This document shows positions 1 to 13,164 of a stretch of 64,000 nt of DNA, piece by piece. Made by a program: the position numbers and the translations under genes. The notes beneath the pieces are model-generated. The model was not told the origin of the DNA. It saw only the letters and a program-made list of their open reading frames with translations, and made no database searches. Position 1 is the first letter of the stretch. Each line of letters starts with the position of its first letter. Source of the stretch: Hexactinellida sp. DTS-2022 (taxonomy: Eukaryota > Porifera > Hexactinellida); contig JAPNXP010000004.1 of assembly GCA_028753945.1 (NCBI GenBank), positions 2,976,001 to 3,040,000 of the forward strand, read 5' to 3'.

Positions 1-3000
1 GCTTTCATTATGGTGAGTAAAGACAAGCATTGGGAACATAATGAAGTGGTGGCATTTGAAAGAAATTTCTTTGAATATAACTTTGACTTGCAAATACCAT
101 GTATAGCATATCCAGCAATGAAAGCCAAGGATTGGCGAATTTCTGTCATTGGTGAAAATTCAAAGTTTTGGTGAAGAAGTGAAGAGTAAGTGCTTAGGTC
201 TGTTGGTAGAGTTGCAGCGTTATCAGGTTCCATGTCACACGAGAAAGTTCCAACAGATTCCTTTAGCGAAGTCTCAAATTTGCTGTCTTGAGCTCGGTAT
301 ATTTTTAAGTGTTAGAAAGTTTAATTCTACGTTCACTCTCAAGAATTTGGCACACAGAAATGTTGTAATTACAACCGGACATTAATCTGTAAACACCAAA
401 GTGTTTTTCTAGAGACTCGTTTTGTAGAAATCCTGTTAGAACGTAAGAAAATCCACAGTCATCACTGGTTAAATAGTTGACAATTTTTGGTATAACTTGA
501 CAGGTGTGAATTAAGCTGGTAAAAGTTTGTGAGCTAAGTTTTCCTGCTCTACAGCTACAACTAAAGGTCTTCCAATCCTGAAGCCAAGAAACCAACTTGG
601 AAAAAAACACAAAACGGTCATCTTGAAGCTTGAAAACCTTTAAATCAGGATCACGTAAGCGAATATCTTTGCCTGGACTATGTATGTTCACATCTTCCAA
701 AATCTGGTTATGAGAGAAATGAATTCATAGGGTTGGTTGGAAATACAATTCTTTTCATTATACAACAATACTACATTGTATGTTGACTGATCCCAAACCG
801 CAAGAGCCAAAGGACACTTTGTCTTTCAAGAACTGATGGCCAAACAACTTTGGATGTTAATTTATGAGCGATCTTAGCGTTTGAATATTGTTCGGACTTG
901 TAAATATTTCTGAGATCCTTGAATGAAGCGTTTGAAAGGTGATAAGGAAAAGTTTCACTAAAGTAATGATCAATTGATGGAAAGGTAAATGTTGTATTGG
1001 TATCCTTTTGATTTATCCAATTTTTCGGATACACTTCACAATATGAACTGGATCAAACATCAAGAAAATAGATCTAGTAGGGTCTGATGGGTTTGGACAA
1101 GTTAGTTGTAAACTTGTACTACCAGCTAGAGACTTGAATAAGCTCACGTTTTGTTGATAATCGTCTGTACAAATAACTATTACTTTAAGGCAGTGGTTCC
1201 CAACCTTTTTTCGTCATTCGCCCAATTTTACCAAATTAGTTTACAAATCGCCCCCTTAGTTCTAATTGAGACATTTATACTGGTTTAATACTATATTGTA
1301 ACATTATTAAATTATTATGCTAGGATAATTCAGTCATAATATAAAGTCTCCGCAGTCAATGAGATGGCTGTGCTTGATGTTACCTACATAAGTTTTCCAC
1401 ATCTGGCTTAAATTTTGTCAAAGCTAAACGTAGATCACCACCAGATGTTACGTTAAGCTTATTTCTTTTATTTGTCAATAGGCTGTTGACCTTACTGAAA
1501 CCCATTTCAACTAGGTAAGACGTTGGGAAGGCAATCATCAGTAATTTCACCCTCTGCCACAACAATGGGTATTTTGTCAAAATATCGGCATCATTCCATA
1601 AAGCATTATAACCACCTTTTTCGAATCTCCTTGTCGCATCCATGTCGTTCTTAATATCAGAAAATTCCTCTTGAATATCTATGTCTACAGAACTTGAATC
1701 AATTGAGAATGGATCTAAAATCCACGGTTGGATATGTAATTCTTTCAAATCCCCGAAGCGTTTGAGCATATCCTGATGCAGAGATTGCAAGTGTTCTGAA
1801 TATACTAACAGGGTATCATCAGTAATGCTGTCTGCTTTTTTCTTCAGTGTGGGAAACTGACTGAATTCACGTCGACTAAGGTTTTGCTTGTACAGTGATA
1901 GTTTGTCAATGAAGGACATGATAACACTCTTACACTGTATAAGATTAGTTTTTGCTCCCTGTAATTGTAGATTGACCCTATTGAGCTTCTCGAAAATATC
2001 AGTCAAATAGAAAGTGTCCTGTTCAATTGCTTTGAGCTTGGTACTTAGATCACCGTCTTGTTCCTCTAAAAACTCTACAATTGTATCAAAGAGCTCAGAA
2101 ACACGCTTCAGACAATTTCCTTTTGATAGCCATCTCACTTCTGTATGTAGTAATAAACGCTCGAATTCCTCACCATTTTCATGACATAGCTCTCGGAACA
2201 TTCGATCATTCAATAAGCGGCTCTTGATCTTGTTGATAACCTTGATAATAATGTTAAGTGATGTATGAAGATTACCACTTAAGTTCTTGGCAACAAGATG
2301 TTGACGATGAACAATACAATGGATGGTAAAAATTCCAGGAACAGCTTTCTTCATAAAAGCAATGAAGCCTCGATAACGGCCTGTCATTGCTGGTGCCCCA
2401 TCAGTTGCTACAGCAATAATATTTTCCAAAGGGATAGCTTTCTCTTCCATATACGATGTTACCATATTGAAAATAGTCTCCCCCTTGGTGTCTGTTTTAA
2501 GGGTTTTTGCAAAAAGCATTTCCTCATGTGTAACTCCAGAATTAATAAATCTTACATATGCCATCAGAAGGGCTTGGTTGTCAGGAAGCGTAGATTCATC
2601 GAGTTGTAATGCAAATTCTGTTACCTGAATCAATCTTATTAGTTGTAGCTCAACATCTTGGCCCATTTCATCAATTCTTCGCTTGACTGTGTTATTACTT
2701 ATTGGAATGTTTTGAATAAATTTACTGGGAGTTTCATGCATAACCGTTGAAATAACTTCCTTTAGTACAGGGATAATCAGTGCCTCACCTATGGTATGTG
2801 GCTGTAGTGTTTGTGCAATTATTTTGGAAATGTTGTAAGAAGCAATCAACCCATCATCCACTATTGATTGACTCTTCTCAAAGGCACTGTTAAGCGTGTT
2901 TCTACCTTGAAATTTATCGCGCAAACCATTAAAGTATGTCAATGGGGCATCTTTTTATCAAGGTGCTTCCTGTGAAGATGATCCTGCATCCTTGAAGGTT

Positions 3001-3102
3001 TCATAGCTTCATTAGAGAATGTCTGGAAGCAAAGAAGACACATTGGAAACTGTTCATTATGTGGAGCCGGGATAAATCCGTATGTCAAATAATCAACAGA
3101 AT

Positions 3103-3517
3103 CATAGGCGTCGAACTTTCCAATTTTTCTGAAAATCTGGGGGGGGCAGCCAGAGAAGATTTATATGACATTTATTTTATTTTTGCAATTAATGCGCAAA
3201 AATCTCGCATAAATAGTAAATAAATAACGTAAGAGAGATGCAAATTTACTGAGAAAGCTTTATTTAACTTGAAATTTTTGGCAAATTAAATGCTGTTATC
3301 CTCCACTGTTTCAACTAATTTTCAAGAGAAACGCCAGCTGAGGGGACGAAAGCATACTTGCCAAACCTACAGGGATTCCCTGTACAGTACAGGGATTTAA
3401 ACATTTTTTTGGCGATTTTTAATTTACTAATTATGTTTCAAATAATGCCTAAAATGTCTACAGTGATGAGAGTATATTCTGCCGTGCATTCTGCATTGGC
3501 CACATAAAGGCACAACT

Positions 3518-3560
<43 letters not shown>

Positions 3561-3870
3561 GCGTTCAGGGATTCCCTGTACAATATATAATTCAATGCTT
3601 TCTCCTTTCCCAGTACTAATTTAGCAATGTAAGTGAATAGTAATTCCTTGGACGAGCGAGCGCAGCGAGCGAGAGATTTTTGGGGGTGTGTACACTGTAC
3701 ACATGGATTTTGGCCAATGTACAGGGGAAAATTGGAGCCCTGTACAGGGACATGACTCAAATAGGTTGGCAGGTATGCGAAATCTGGGGGGGGCGAGACC
3801 TATGCTGCCCCCCCCGACATTTTTTCAGGGGGGGCAGGCCCCCCCCGCCCCCCCAGCAACGACGCCTATG
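3103..3870. mobile_element. Non-autonomous hAT-like element nested in the hAT gene
   Basis: It begins CATAGGCGTCGAAC and ends CAACGACGCCTATG, and is flanked by perfect 8-bp duplications AACAGAAT (3095-3102 and 3871-3878). Removing the element and one duplication restores the BED-finger reading of the host hAT gene. The interior has C- and G-runs near both ends, a (TA)n tract, repeats of ACAGGGATTCCCTGTAC, and no coding frame. Confidence 0.9.
3522..3556. repeat. (TA)n microsatellite
   Basis: About 35 bp of uninterrupted TA dinucleotides inside the nested hAT-like element. Confidence 0.95.
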
Positions 3871-5119
3871 AACAGAATACTGACGACATTTCCTCTTTGA
3901 TATCATTATTTATTAACTTAGAAATTATAATCAGGATATTATGTCAATTTGTTTAATACAACTAAATAATATACAATTTTATACATGAATCATTATAAGC
4001 TATATGTTGACGAAAATCACTATTTGAATCACAATTGATATGGCTTGAAATATAAAGAGAACACGAGATTTAATCTGTTCATAATTTGTTTACTATTTGA
4101 CAAAATTCCGAATCTCAGAATTTTAATTATTCCCCTAAAGATAACAATTTGGAATAGACATTGTTAAAATAGTGTGTAAATAGCATCGCCCCTGAGAGAA
4201 CTACATCGCCCCCCTTCAAGTATGTGCCGAATTTTCGCCCCTCCAAAAGCGATAATCGCCCACAGGGGGCGATATTGCCCCCGTTGGGAACCACTGATCT
4301 AACCGAACAAATAGCCTTATTGATACCAATCTCAATATCATCTCGTTGATATGTATCAAGCTCTTGAGTTAACTTAGAAATTTGACGAATATGAGTTATA
4401 GAAGTGATTTTGGTTGGAATATCAACTTCATCTAGAAAACATCTCACATGAAATGTATCGTTAGTACAGATCTGGTGAGACATAATCAATAACGGGCCAG
4501 ATTGAATCTTCTTGAATATATGCAAGGTAGTTTGGCTTGAGCGAATATAGATCCATTTTTCTGATAGATTTAGTGTCGAATACTTCAGCTCGATTTCATC
4601 AATATCAGAAACTGAAAAGCTGTCATTTTCCTTTTTATAATGCGCATGACTCAACTCAAGAGCTTGATGAAAATGCCGGATATCAATTTCACCTCGGTTC
4701 AAACGTTCTGGGTGTTCAGAAGATCCTTGTAGATATGAAGGGCAATTAGGAAGATTGAAGGGCTTGGCATTTTTCCGAAGACCAGGTTTTCTGGAAACTT
4801 TCTTCACTGTACCGTCACCCTGGGAATATCGAAGTGAAGTAGTATATCCTCGTCACAGAAATGTCTCGCACAGATGAAGACTCGCCAATTTCAATGCATC
4901 ATCTCTATGGAGAAACCTTCGCCATTCATCTTGTATTTCTTTGGACCAATGATTCAACATTTCAAACACTGGAACGTAATCAGTGCCGTCGTAATTGGAG
5001 CAGCAGTTGGCTACACTACACCTATTTGGCATATTGCTAAGGAAAATGTACGTGTGGATAATAAATTGGGAATTAGGAAGAAAATGTATGAAATATTGTA
5101 GGGATTCTAGGGAATACAC

Positions 5120-6416
5120 TACAACAATGATGCTTATCCTATATTATACATTGCATTTTATCGTAGTCAAATTAATTTCAAACATTATGGTTTATTTATA
5201 AAATAGACTTGAAGTAATCCATGGTGAGGTAAAATTCCTACCGTGAATAGGCTATAGTTACTTAGGCTGTGTAATCGCCGATTTTGAGTTCAAAATATTG
5301 TTTTCTCATAGAAGCATATTAGTTCTAATTACACAATAATTGCTGAAATAAGAAAAGTAGGATAGCTAGAGACAAGCTCTTTAATGTCGTTTACTTATAA
5401 TATTTAAATTTTTATCAAATATAAATATAAATTTAGATATTTATATCCGGTATCCGGGCGGATATCCGTATAATTTTTAGCCAGATATCATATTCGGCCG
5501 GATATCAAAATTTCCTATCCGGTGCACCTCTACTGACGGCGTTAATTTTGTAGGAATTCACATAATTGCATTCTCAAATTTTGTATTACCCTCCCGAGTG
5601 ACCCCTTGTTCGATTTCACTTAGCTTACTGAAGCTAGTTATACACATGGGACGCTCTTAACTGTCAGGCCGGTCAAGTCATGGCCTGATCACTTTATACT
5701 GCTTCCGCATTCCCTGGTTTATTTCAAGGCTCTTTTTGTTATGATACTAATGCATTGTATATTTATTATATGTCCTATTACTACTCTAAATAAGTCGAGC
5801 ACCAAGGGACGGTCGAAGCTTTTACTCCTTATCTGGAATTCTTATTAACCAAATGATGTTCATTGTAAAAGAAATGAATGTAACTAAAAAGACTGACAAT
5901 TTGTTCGTCTCATCCCGAGTTTCGTAGTTACTAAAGTCCACTATATAGATAAATAGACTCCGCTTATTAGAGTCACCTAGGAATCAGTAATTTTGACCCT
6001 TTAATAGGTGCATCTGAATAGGATTACTAATTTTATAGTCACTTGTAGTATATATTTTTCCCAGGTCCTAATAACCATAGTTATTTGTTATTATAGCTAT
6101 TATATTGATTAAGATTCTTAGATCACCTATTATAAATTTGTTATTGTGTATACTTATTATTCGGCTAAAAAGTTTGAGCAAACTTTCCAGAGCGGCATGG
6201 GAGCTTAAATCGCGAGAAATATCCTAAAGTATCAGAATTAGGCATAAAACTTAAAGAGCCAGAAGTTGGTCACGGAATCTTAATTTTTGACCCCACTAAA
6301 AAGAACATGGTCAGGACTCGGGAATAGAACAAAAACTAATTATATCTTCGTAATTTGGAGATGATTTTGATTTTTGATGATTTGTGGTGAATCAAAATGA
6401 TTTGATGATTGATTTT
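5120..6416. other. Gene-free AT-rich stretch with a possible hAT end
   Basis: No coding region is seen. Around 5450-5536 there are repeated TATCCG motifs ending in CACCTCTACTG, which resembles the end of a hAT element (complement CAGTAGAGGTG); I find no matching left end nearby, so it is probably a truncated copy. The rest shows nothing I recognise. Confidence 0.4.
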
Positions 6417-6900
6417 TACTGTGCCGACTATACTATAGTATAGTGGCCCAGTATTGAAATCACTGCCTTTATTATTAATTTTTTCTTTTCTCAAACGGTG
6501 CCCTGGACAGAGCTTAATAGTTGATGGGCTGAAATTTGGCATGTAGGTGCGAAGGGACCCTCTAATTTGCACCTGGGGATACGATTTTTCATTGAGAAAT
6601 TTTAAACAACTTTCAAAATTTGTCTGGTCCATAACTCAAAAGATATTATACTAAAGCCACAATTTGTATTTCACCATTGGATTGATTCATCATAAAATTC
6701 TGCGTCTGATGGAATAAGAAATTTTTTAATAATGGGTTTATTTTCTGCCAAAATGGGGGCTGAGATTTCTTTGTTTGCTCACACTTCAATTTCAATAAAA
6801 CTGCTAAATCTAATTGCATTGTTTCAACTTGTAATAATTATATTGATTTAACTTGTTAAATCTTACTCTATTGTTTCAACTTGCGTAAATTATATTGATT
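6417..6900 (+). repeat. Hairpin-ended interspersed repeat (family H), single copy
   Basis: It opens with ACTGTGCCGACTATACTAT and the palindrome ACTATACTATAGTATAGT, then a TTATT-rich tract, then a body with GGTGCCCTGGACAGAGCTT and TTTGCACCTGGGG. The same order recurs at 31200 and, reversed, at 56130-55720. No protein is encoded. It is a non-autonomous dispersed repeat whose mobilising partner is unknown. Confidence 0.7.
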
Positions 6901-6904
6901 TAAC

Positions 6905-7815
6905 CGTGACCTACGTTATATAAGGCCTATTCACAAACTTTGTGAAACTGGACCATGGATTAAAGGAAGGCTATTGATAAATAGGTTATTTATCGTTATC
7001 TAAATAACTAGTAGTGCTATATAGACCTCATAAATGTTCTATAACTAAATGGGAACATGCTATCAAGGTATACATAGCATCCTTCAGAATTGTGATATAT
7101 CAACATTTGATTACTCAAACGCTATTTTTCGTGGGAATTATCGTATTTTTATAGCCTGCTTTTAACATAGTTAAACGCGTTATAAATGTTCAAAATTTGA
7201 ACATTATGATGCCCATATCCAGTTAGATGAAATATTTCGAAATTATTAATGGAATGTTGACACATTCCTCGGTTTCCAACGAAATGTATATTTCCTAAAA
7301 TGAGCCATAACTCAAAAACTATCTTTTTATGTAAACTAGGCTAGTACTGATCTATCCGCAATAGGTAACTTCCTATTCATTGATAATACATTATATATGC
7401 TTAACTACAATAATTTTTGAGAGAATAAGATAATTAGCACTTAATCCCTTATGAGGTAATACACTCATTATCTCAAAAATCAGCACTAGCATAGTTTACA
7501 TAAAATAGATAGTTTTTGAGTTATGGCTCATTTTAGGAAATATTCATATTCTTGGCAACCGAGGAATGTGTCAACATTCCTTTATAATTTCGATATATTT
7601 CATCTAACTACTCATGGGCATCATCATTTCCAATTTTGAACATTTATAACGCGTCTAACTATGTTAAAAGCACGGTATAAAACCACGATAATACCCACCA
7701 AAAATAGCTATGTTATCAGATGATGACATAGCTCAATTCTGAAGGGTGCTATGTGTACCTTGATATCATGTTCCTATATAGTTATAGAACATTTATGAGG
7801 TCTATCACTACTAGT
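6905..7815. repeat. Fold-back (long palindromic) element, family Y, copy 1
   Basis: The left arm (GTGACCTACGTTATATAAGG, then ACCATGGATTAAAGG) is repeated as an inverted arm ending about 7810, with the centre near 7415. Arm features such as AACGCGTTATAAATGTTC and GAGCCATAACTCAAAA occur in both arms. The outermost ~100 bp of the right arm is missing. Related arms occur at 17-26 kb, 27.4-28.1 kb and 38.4-38.9 kb. No coding sequence is seen. Confidence 0.8.
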
Positions 7816-8724
7816 CAATGATTTATGTAAAACCCTCCACGGTGCTGTGAATCAGTTTAATCTAGTTTATTGTTCTTTGGCAAGGCTAAATATGTGAAAC
7901 AACTGGCATATATCTGTGAAATTCTTCTGTTTATGTGGGTTGGGAGCTTAACGACACACATTTTAATTAATACTATTTAGGAATATTTTCATTAGAAAGT
8001 AAATAAATATTTACTTTCTACTTTATTATTAATTCTTGGAATTTTATTGAGAGTAACGGATGAGTGCTAAAATATAAATCGTTTTACAGATGCTGGATAT
8101 AGGAACATTCTACTGGAAAACGGTTGGCATACCCTAAAATATATATTTCGGTTATAAGAACAATAAATGCAGTCCGGACGATGTTCTTATAACTGGTATC
8201 CATTGTATATAGTATAAATGTTGAGTATAAGAATAATCTCATAATGTCAAGATCTATTTGCAAATGTGTTGGTGTCTTTAGGAACGATTGATAAACTTGA
8301 AGTTGTTTCTTTCTTGCACTATCTCTGAGATAATTCACATTTATTTAATAAATACATATTATAATTTAATAAATTTCAAAACAATATTATCGACAATGAA
8401 TTTACAGACTGTCCAACCTCTGGACAGTGTCTCATCGGGATTTTTCACCGCGTAGCAGTCAGTCGAAGGAAAATCCCGAATTTTTTGCGACCTGGAGGCC
8501 CTAAAACCCAATTTCCTAATCTCTCAGATATTTTTTTATGGCAAATGCCTTGTTAAATCGCCCCAAGAAAAAACAAATTTTAAGGACTGCTGAGTGTAAT
8601 TATCCAGAACATATTATGAGTCCAGATTTATCAGAATATCGTCACTACTAATTAAGGTATCTCAATTTTGTTATTGCTATGTTAGTCAACAACAAATAAT
8701 ATACTGCCCAAATATATAAACAGT
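7816..8724. other. Gene-free AT-rich stretch
   Basis: No recognised coding sequence, repeat family or element end is seen here. Confidence 0.5.
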
Positions 8725-10080
8725 ATGTTTGAGAATTATAATTATCTATTTATGGAGTTTATTTCCACCAATCGAGGAGCTCGTGCTCTTGTTTATGAAG
8801 GCTACAAATATCAAATTAATAGACGAAGGCTAGATGTTCGGATTTTCTGGAGATGCTCCAAATCCCGAACTTGTAGCGGAACACTTACAACGCGGAATGG
8901 GGAAATCGTTTCTAACTGAGGAGTTCAACACAGCCACCCAGCTTTGATACAGAAATATTCGCCTCTAAAACACTCGAGGCGATAAAAAACTACCATTAGG
9001 GAAAGTATTGACCCTGTACCAAGTATCTATCAAAGGAGTATGATTTAAATATCAGCTCGTTATGATCGTGATGCAATAGCAGCTCATTTTCCTAGCTTCC
9101 TACAATAAAATCTGCATTGTATAGGATACGAAGGCAACGACTTCCCCCTCTCCCACAATCCAGGAGTGAAGTTCATTTCCATGTTAAATGGGCTAGGACA
9201 TACAATGGGTCGCAATTCTATATTACCGAAGAAGGCGGTGACGAGGATAAAATTGTCATCTTTCAACAACAGACAATATGTGGTATTTAGCAGAGGTTGA
9301 AAGAATTTACAATGATGGTACGTTTCAAACATGTCCAGCATATCTATCAAATTTTAACTATACACGTATTCAAAAGTGGTAAGCAGTTCCCTTTTGTGTA
9401 TTTTCTTCTCCCAGGAAAGTCACGAAGTATTTACTTAAAAGCCCTGGAGCTTCTTATCTTAAAGGTTAGACAACTTGGGATTAACATAAATCTAAATGAA
9501 ATTTAACTGACTTCCAGATTGCTATTATTCAAACAATTCAGTTAGTATTCCCATCTACAACAACAGTAAAAGGTTGTTACTTTCACTTCACCCAAGGCAA
9601 TAAATACATAAATACGACGGGCCTTCAAATGCTCTACAAAAATGATGCTGTAATGAATCAATTATTTCGAGAAACAGCAGCATTATCATTAATTCCTGTA
9701 GACCTAGTCTTCTTTGGCTGGAATATGGTTAAAACCATGGCACCTATTCGTCCAGAAATACATGAATTCATGAATTATTTTGAAGATACTTGGTTGGAGG
9801 GCAGTTTCCACCCGTTTTGTGGAATGTATTCAACCAAGACTCACATAACCCAAAGACAATTAATCATGTAGAGCGATGGCATAATAAACTTGAAAGAATA
9901 GCTCGAAATGCTCACGTAAATATTTACGAAATCGTAACGATTTTCAAACAAGAGCAAGCATTTACGGAAGTCAGTATTGCACTATTTACACCGTTACCAC
10001 ACTGACAAAGAGAGCAAACAAGTGTGTTCAGAAAGATAATATAATTCAAAACTTAAAGAAGATTTCGTGGCAAACCTGAT
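8725..10080 (+). pseudogene. MULE-type transposase with FLYWCH finger, heavily decayed
   Basis: The N-terminal frame from 8725 has the FLYWCH pattern (STNRGARALVYEGYKYQIN, then FWRCSKSRTCSG). An in-frame TGA at 8917-8919 precedes the zinc-binding QHSHPA. In other frames follow MULE landmarks: ALYRIRRQRLPPLP (~9100), NDGTFQTCPAYL (~9310, first catalytic Asp), LTDFQIAIIQ (~9506, second Asp), GCYFHFTQGNK (~9575) and NHVERWHNKLERIARN (~9858). These are the standard blocks of FLYWCH MULE proteins in the right order, so the family is clear, but several frameshifts and stops show a dead copy. I could not find terminal inverted repeats or the usual 8-9-bp target duplication. Confidence 0.8.
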
Positions 10081-11650
10081 CACTCTGGGTGAATATGGGC
10101 CTTTCATTACTAATAATATTTTAAACTCAAATTATTCTCAAATATTTACATTTACTTTAATTATACTTATATAATACTACATATAATTATTTTTATAAAA
10201 TAGAATATACGTATTTAATAGTTGAATCGTATTTAAACAAGCATATTATATTCAGTAGTAATTAATGAAACTGGTTAATTACACGTACATATTAGGATAT
10301 AAAAAATCTCATTTGAAGAATGAGTAGGCGAAATGGCACTATTTTCAAATTAGTAGGCAAAATGGAATAATTCCAAATACCATATTATATTTAATTTGCT
10401 TTAATCCATTGAATAGCAAACTATAATTTAATAGAAGTTTCTTAAAGGTCACAAGTATAATCAATATAATTATCATAAGTTGAAACAATAGAAGCAGATT
10501 TAAGTTTCATCAAACTGAAGTGTTAGTAAACGAATAAAATTTGGACCCCATTTATGGCAGGAAACTAAACCCAATATTCAAATTAGTATAAACCCATCAG
10601 ATCAAAAATTTTATGCTGAATCCAATTCTCAATTAAGGAGTCCTCAGCTTATTTACCCAAAAAATTATCATTTTTGCGAAAATAATCATTATTTTAAAAT
10701 TTGTCTTCTTCATTTTAGCACAGTTTGTTTTGTGTAGGCATGTTCATCCTAGTATGGAATATCAAACAATTCTTTGAACTAGAATTGTTTAGAACAACAT
10801 TCTTATTTTAAACTTTGGGTGGTCTATATTAATTTTTTCTAGTATCTTCAACTTTTCCTACTCATTTTGAGTTGGAATGTCACTGATCATTTTATTTTGT
10901 AACTGATTAATTTAATAATCCTAGTCAATTGGAAGTCATACTCAAAGAATCCTAATTTCGTATCTGTGATCGAAATTTATATAAGTAGTAGTAATAGAAA
11001 GGCACGTTTTCAAAAATTTTGTATCAAAACTAATAAATATCAAAAAATTGATTCCTTATTGCAAATTTATGGCAATCGACAAAATTCGTCCAATTATTTC
11101 AACGTTGGCAGTCGAAGTCTGAATTCAAAGCAAAGGGCTGTAACTCTTAAAGTTATAGGTAAATGTAGAACTTTTAGTATAGCTCCCAAATTACATATGT
11201 ATTCATTAGTTTCCACTTGGTTTCAAGTTTCAACCAATTTGGACCAAATATGTGACACCTAGACCAAAGAAACTTTTTATTTCATTTGAAAAGTGACCTT
11301 TTGATGTGCAGGACGTTATACTTCTTTAGAATGCTATTCATTTTTCTTCCGGTTATCAAGAGGATCTGCATCTCATGATAAGTAGGGTTTAGTTAAATAT
11401 TCCTCGACTCTACTTATGGCATCTGAGGTAACATCTACATCAGAGCATTGACTGAGATTCGGAGTCACCTCCATGAATTCGAACAGCCGAGGACTTTGAG
11501 GGTCTGATGAATCTTAGAAAGATTCTTACAAATCTACAGTGGCAGCCACATCTAGCAATATTCCACTGGTTACTTTTCAATTATGATATGTTCCAAATTT
11601 GCAGAATCAATTGTACACCAATCTAGCTTCCATCTTGGGTCAAGTACAGG
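10081..11650. other. Gene-free stretch with a degenerate family H fragment
   Basis: About 10400-10720 resembles the reverse strand of the family H body seen at 55720-56100 (AAACAATAGA near one end, then TTTTATGCTGAATCCAA). Otherwise it is AT-rich sequence with no recognised features. Confidence 0.4.
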
Positions 11651-11689
11651 AGCCAATTGAAAGGTTAAACAACGAATTTGTTCATTTGG

Positions 11690-13140
11690 GAGTTTTTAAA
11701 ATAATTCATTGCACCAAAAATGGATATCTTGATTTAAACAACTTAATTGAATGTAAATGAACGAAGTGCAATTCCAAGGGTACTGTCTATACACTTTTTA
11801 CGAAATAATATTTAGCATCAAAAGAAACAGCGGGAAACGTCCTTACGAGGTTAAATGAAGAAAAACCATTTTTTGGAGAAAGGCTGTCAAAAAACTCCCA
11901 AATTGATAAATTCGTGGTATAAGGACGTTACCGACTGTTTCATTTGTTGGTAAAATTTAAATATCATCAAAAGTGTACAGACAGTACTCCTGAAATTGCA
12001 CTTCGTTATTTTCATTCATTTAAGTGGCTAAATCAAGAAAAAGCATTTGGGGAAATCACTGTCAAATAACTGCCAAATTGTTAAATTCGTTGATTAAGCA
12101 CGTTGCGTGCTGTTTCTTTTGGTGCGAATAATTATATACACACGATAGTTTACAGATAGTGCCCCTGAAATCTCACTTCGTAAATTTAGATTAATTTAAC
12201 TTATTTAAGAGGTTTAAATGAAGAAAAACCATTTGTGGGGCTATGAATGTCAAAAAACTCCCAAATTGTTAAATTCGTCGTTGGAGGAAGTTGCCGACTG
12301 TTTCTTTTGTTGTTAAAATTAAATATCGTCTAAAGTGTACAGAGAGTAGTCCTGAAATTGCACTTCGTTAATTTTCATTCATTTAAGAGGTTTAAATGAA
12401 GAAAAAGCATTTTTGGAGAATCAATGTCAAAAAAACTCCCAAATTGATAAATTCGTGGTTTAAGGACGTTGCCGACTGTTTCTTTTGTTGGTAAAATTAA
12501 ATATCGTCTAAAGTGTACAGAGAGTAGTCCTGAAATTGCACTTCGTTAATCTTCATTGATTTTAGTGGTTAAATCACGAAAAAACATTTTTTGGGACAAT
12601 CCTGCCAAATATCTCCCAAATTGAGAAATTCGTTGGTTAAGCACGTTACCTGCTGTCGTTGGTTAAGCACGTTACCTGCTGTAAAATTATATTCTCACGA
12701 TAGTTTACAGATAGTAGCCATGAAATCTCACTTCGTTCATTTAGATTCATTTAGATGGTTTAACTCTTAAATGAATGAAAATTAACAAAGTGCAATTTCA
12801 GGAGTACTGTCTATACACTTTTGACGATATTTAATTTTGACCAACAAAATAAACAGTCGGCAACGTCCTTCAACGACGAATTAAAAATTTGATGGTTTTT
12901 TGAGTCATAGGCCCACAAATGGTTTTCCTTCAATTAAACTTCTTAAATGAATCTAAATGAACGAAGTGCGATTTCAGGTGCACTATTTGTAAACTATCGT
13001 GTGTATATAATTTTTGCATTAAAGGAAACAGAAGGCAACGTCCATTATTAATTTTTCGCAACAAAAGAAACAGCTGGCAACGTGCTTAACCAACGAATCT
13101 ATCAATTTGGGAGTTATTTGACAGTGATGCCGCAAAATGG
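11690..13140. repeat. Array of ~180-bp repeats with an internal inversion
   Basis: Units carry CTGAAATTGCACTTCGTTA, then AAACTCCCAAATTGATAAATT, then GACTGTTTCTTTTGTTG. Successive CACTTCG anchors fall near 12000, 12177, 12362, 12540 and 12733, giving periods of about 176-193 bp. Units at the left end (~11755) and right end (~12775-13080) are in the opposite orientation. The right edge runs into the open frame of the P-like gene at 13082, so the first ~26 residues of that frame are repeat-derived. The array occupies the place where the THAP exon would be expected. Confidence 0.75.
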
Positions 13141-13164
13141 TTTTTCTTCATTTAATCCTCCTAA

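Larger units (their letters stand above)
1380..3906 (-). pseudogene. hAT transposase, BED zinc finger, ZBED5-like
   Basis: The start is the ATG at 3906, whose reading (RKCRQYS, then across the insertion VDYLTYGF) matches the usual N-terminus of ZBED5-like hAT proteins. A C2H2 BED finger follows (CLLCFQTF...DHLHRKH, about 3045-2965). A 1-nt shift near 2950 moves reading into the long 520-residue frame ending at 1380. That frame shows DESTL and ATDGAPAMTG (acidic catalytic positions), HCIVHRQHL, TEVRWLSKGNCLKR, and a C-terminal dimerisation region with LLTNKRNKL. Lesions are the 768-bp insertion at 3103-3870 and the frameshift; the rest of the catalytic core is open, so inactivation looks fairly recent. 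The family is confident. It could be a domesticated ZBED-like gene, but the flanking hAT ends argue for a transposon. Confidence 0.9.
1191..4296. mobile_element. hAT element, BED/ZBED5-like type, inserted in P1
   Basis: The ends are CAGTGGTTCCCAACC at 1191 and its complement GGTTGGGAACCACTG ending at 4296, the CAGNG-type terminus of hAT elements. The interior holds a hAT transposase on the minus strand. P1 coding sequence resumes on both sides, which defines the insert. The expected 8-bp target duplication is not clear: the flanks CTTTAAGG and ATCTAACC agree at only 4 of 8 positions, so either the flanks have decayed or the boundary was altered. A smaller element (3103-3870) sits inside it. 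Confidence 0.85.
1..5032 (-). pseudogene. P-element-like transposase with THAP domain (copy P1), interrupted and partial
   Basis: A P-superfamily transposase would bind its element ends through a THAP zinc finger and cut DNA with an RNase H-like domain. The start is the ATG at 5032 (MPNRCSVANCC), giving the first Cys pair of a THAP finger; its Cys-x2-His half (CARHF, about 4850-4870) lies in a shifted frame. The linker and middle follow at 4807-4305 and, after the hAT insertion at 1191-4296, continue at 1190-1. Landmarks are FDPVHIVKCIRKNW (~1030), SYVLTGFLQNESLEKHFG (~420) and QSLAFIAGYAIHG (~110), all typical of P C-terminal halves. The last motif runs off the window edge, so the protein is incomplete. 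At least two frameshifts near 4810-4870 and the 3.1-kb insertion make it non-functional. The family call is firm; the exact frameshift positions are approximate. Confidence 0.85.

Noticed and set aside
1191..4296. An 8-bp target duplication for the hAT element
   Set aside because: Flanks CTTTAAGG and ATCTAACC match at only half the positions, so I do not claim it.
11000..13000. Left terminal repeat of P2
   Set aside because: No copy of CATAGCCTACTCTATATATG or a close variant was seen upstream of the array.
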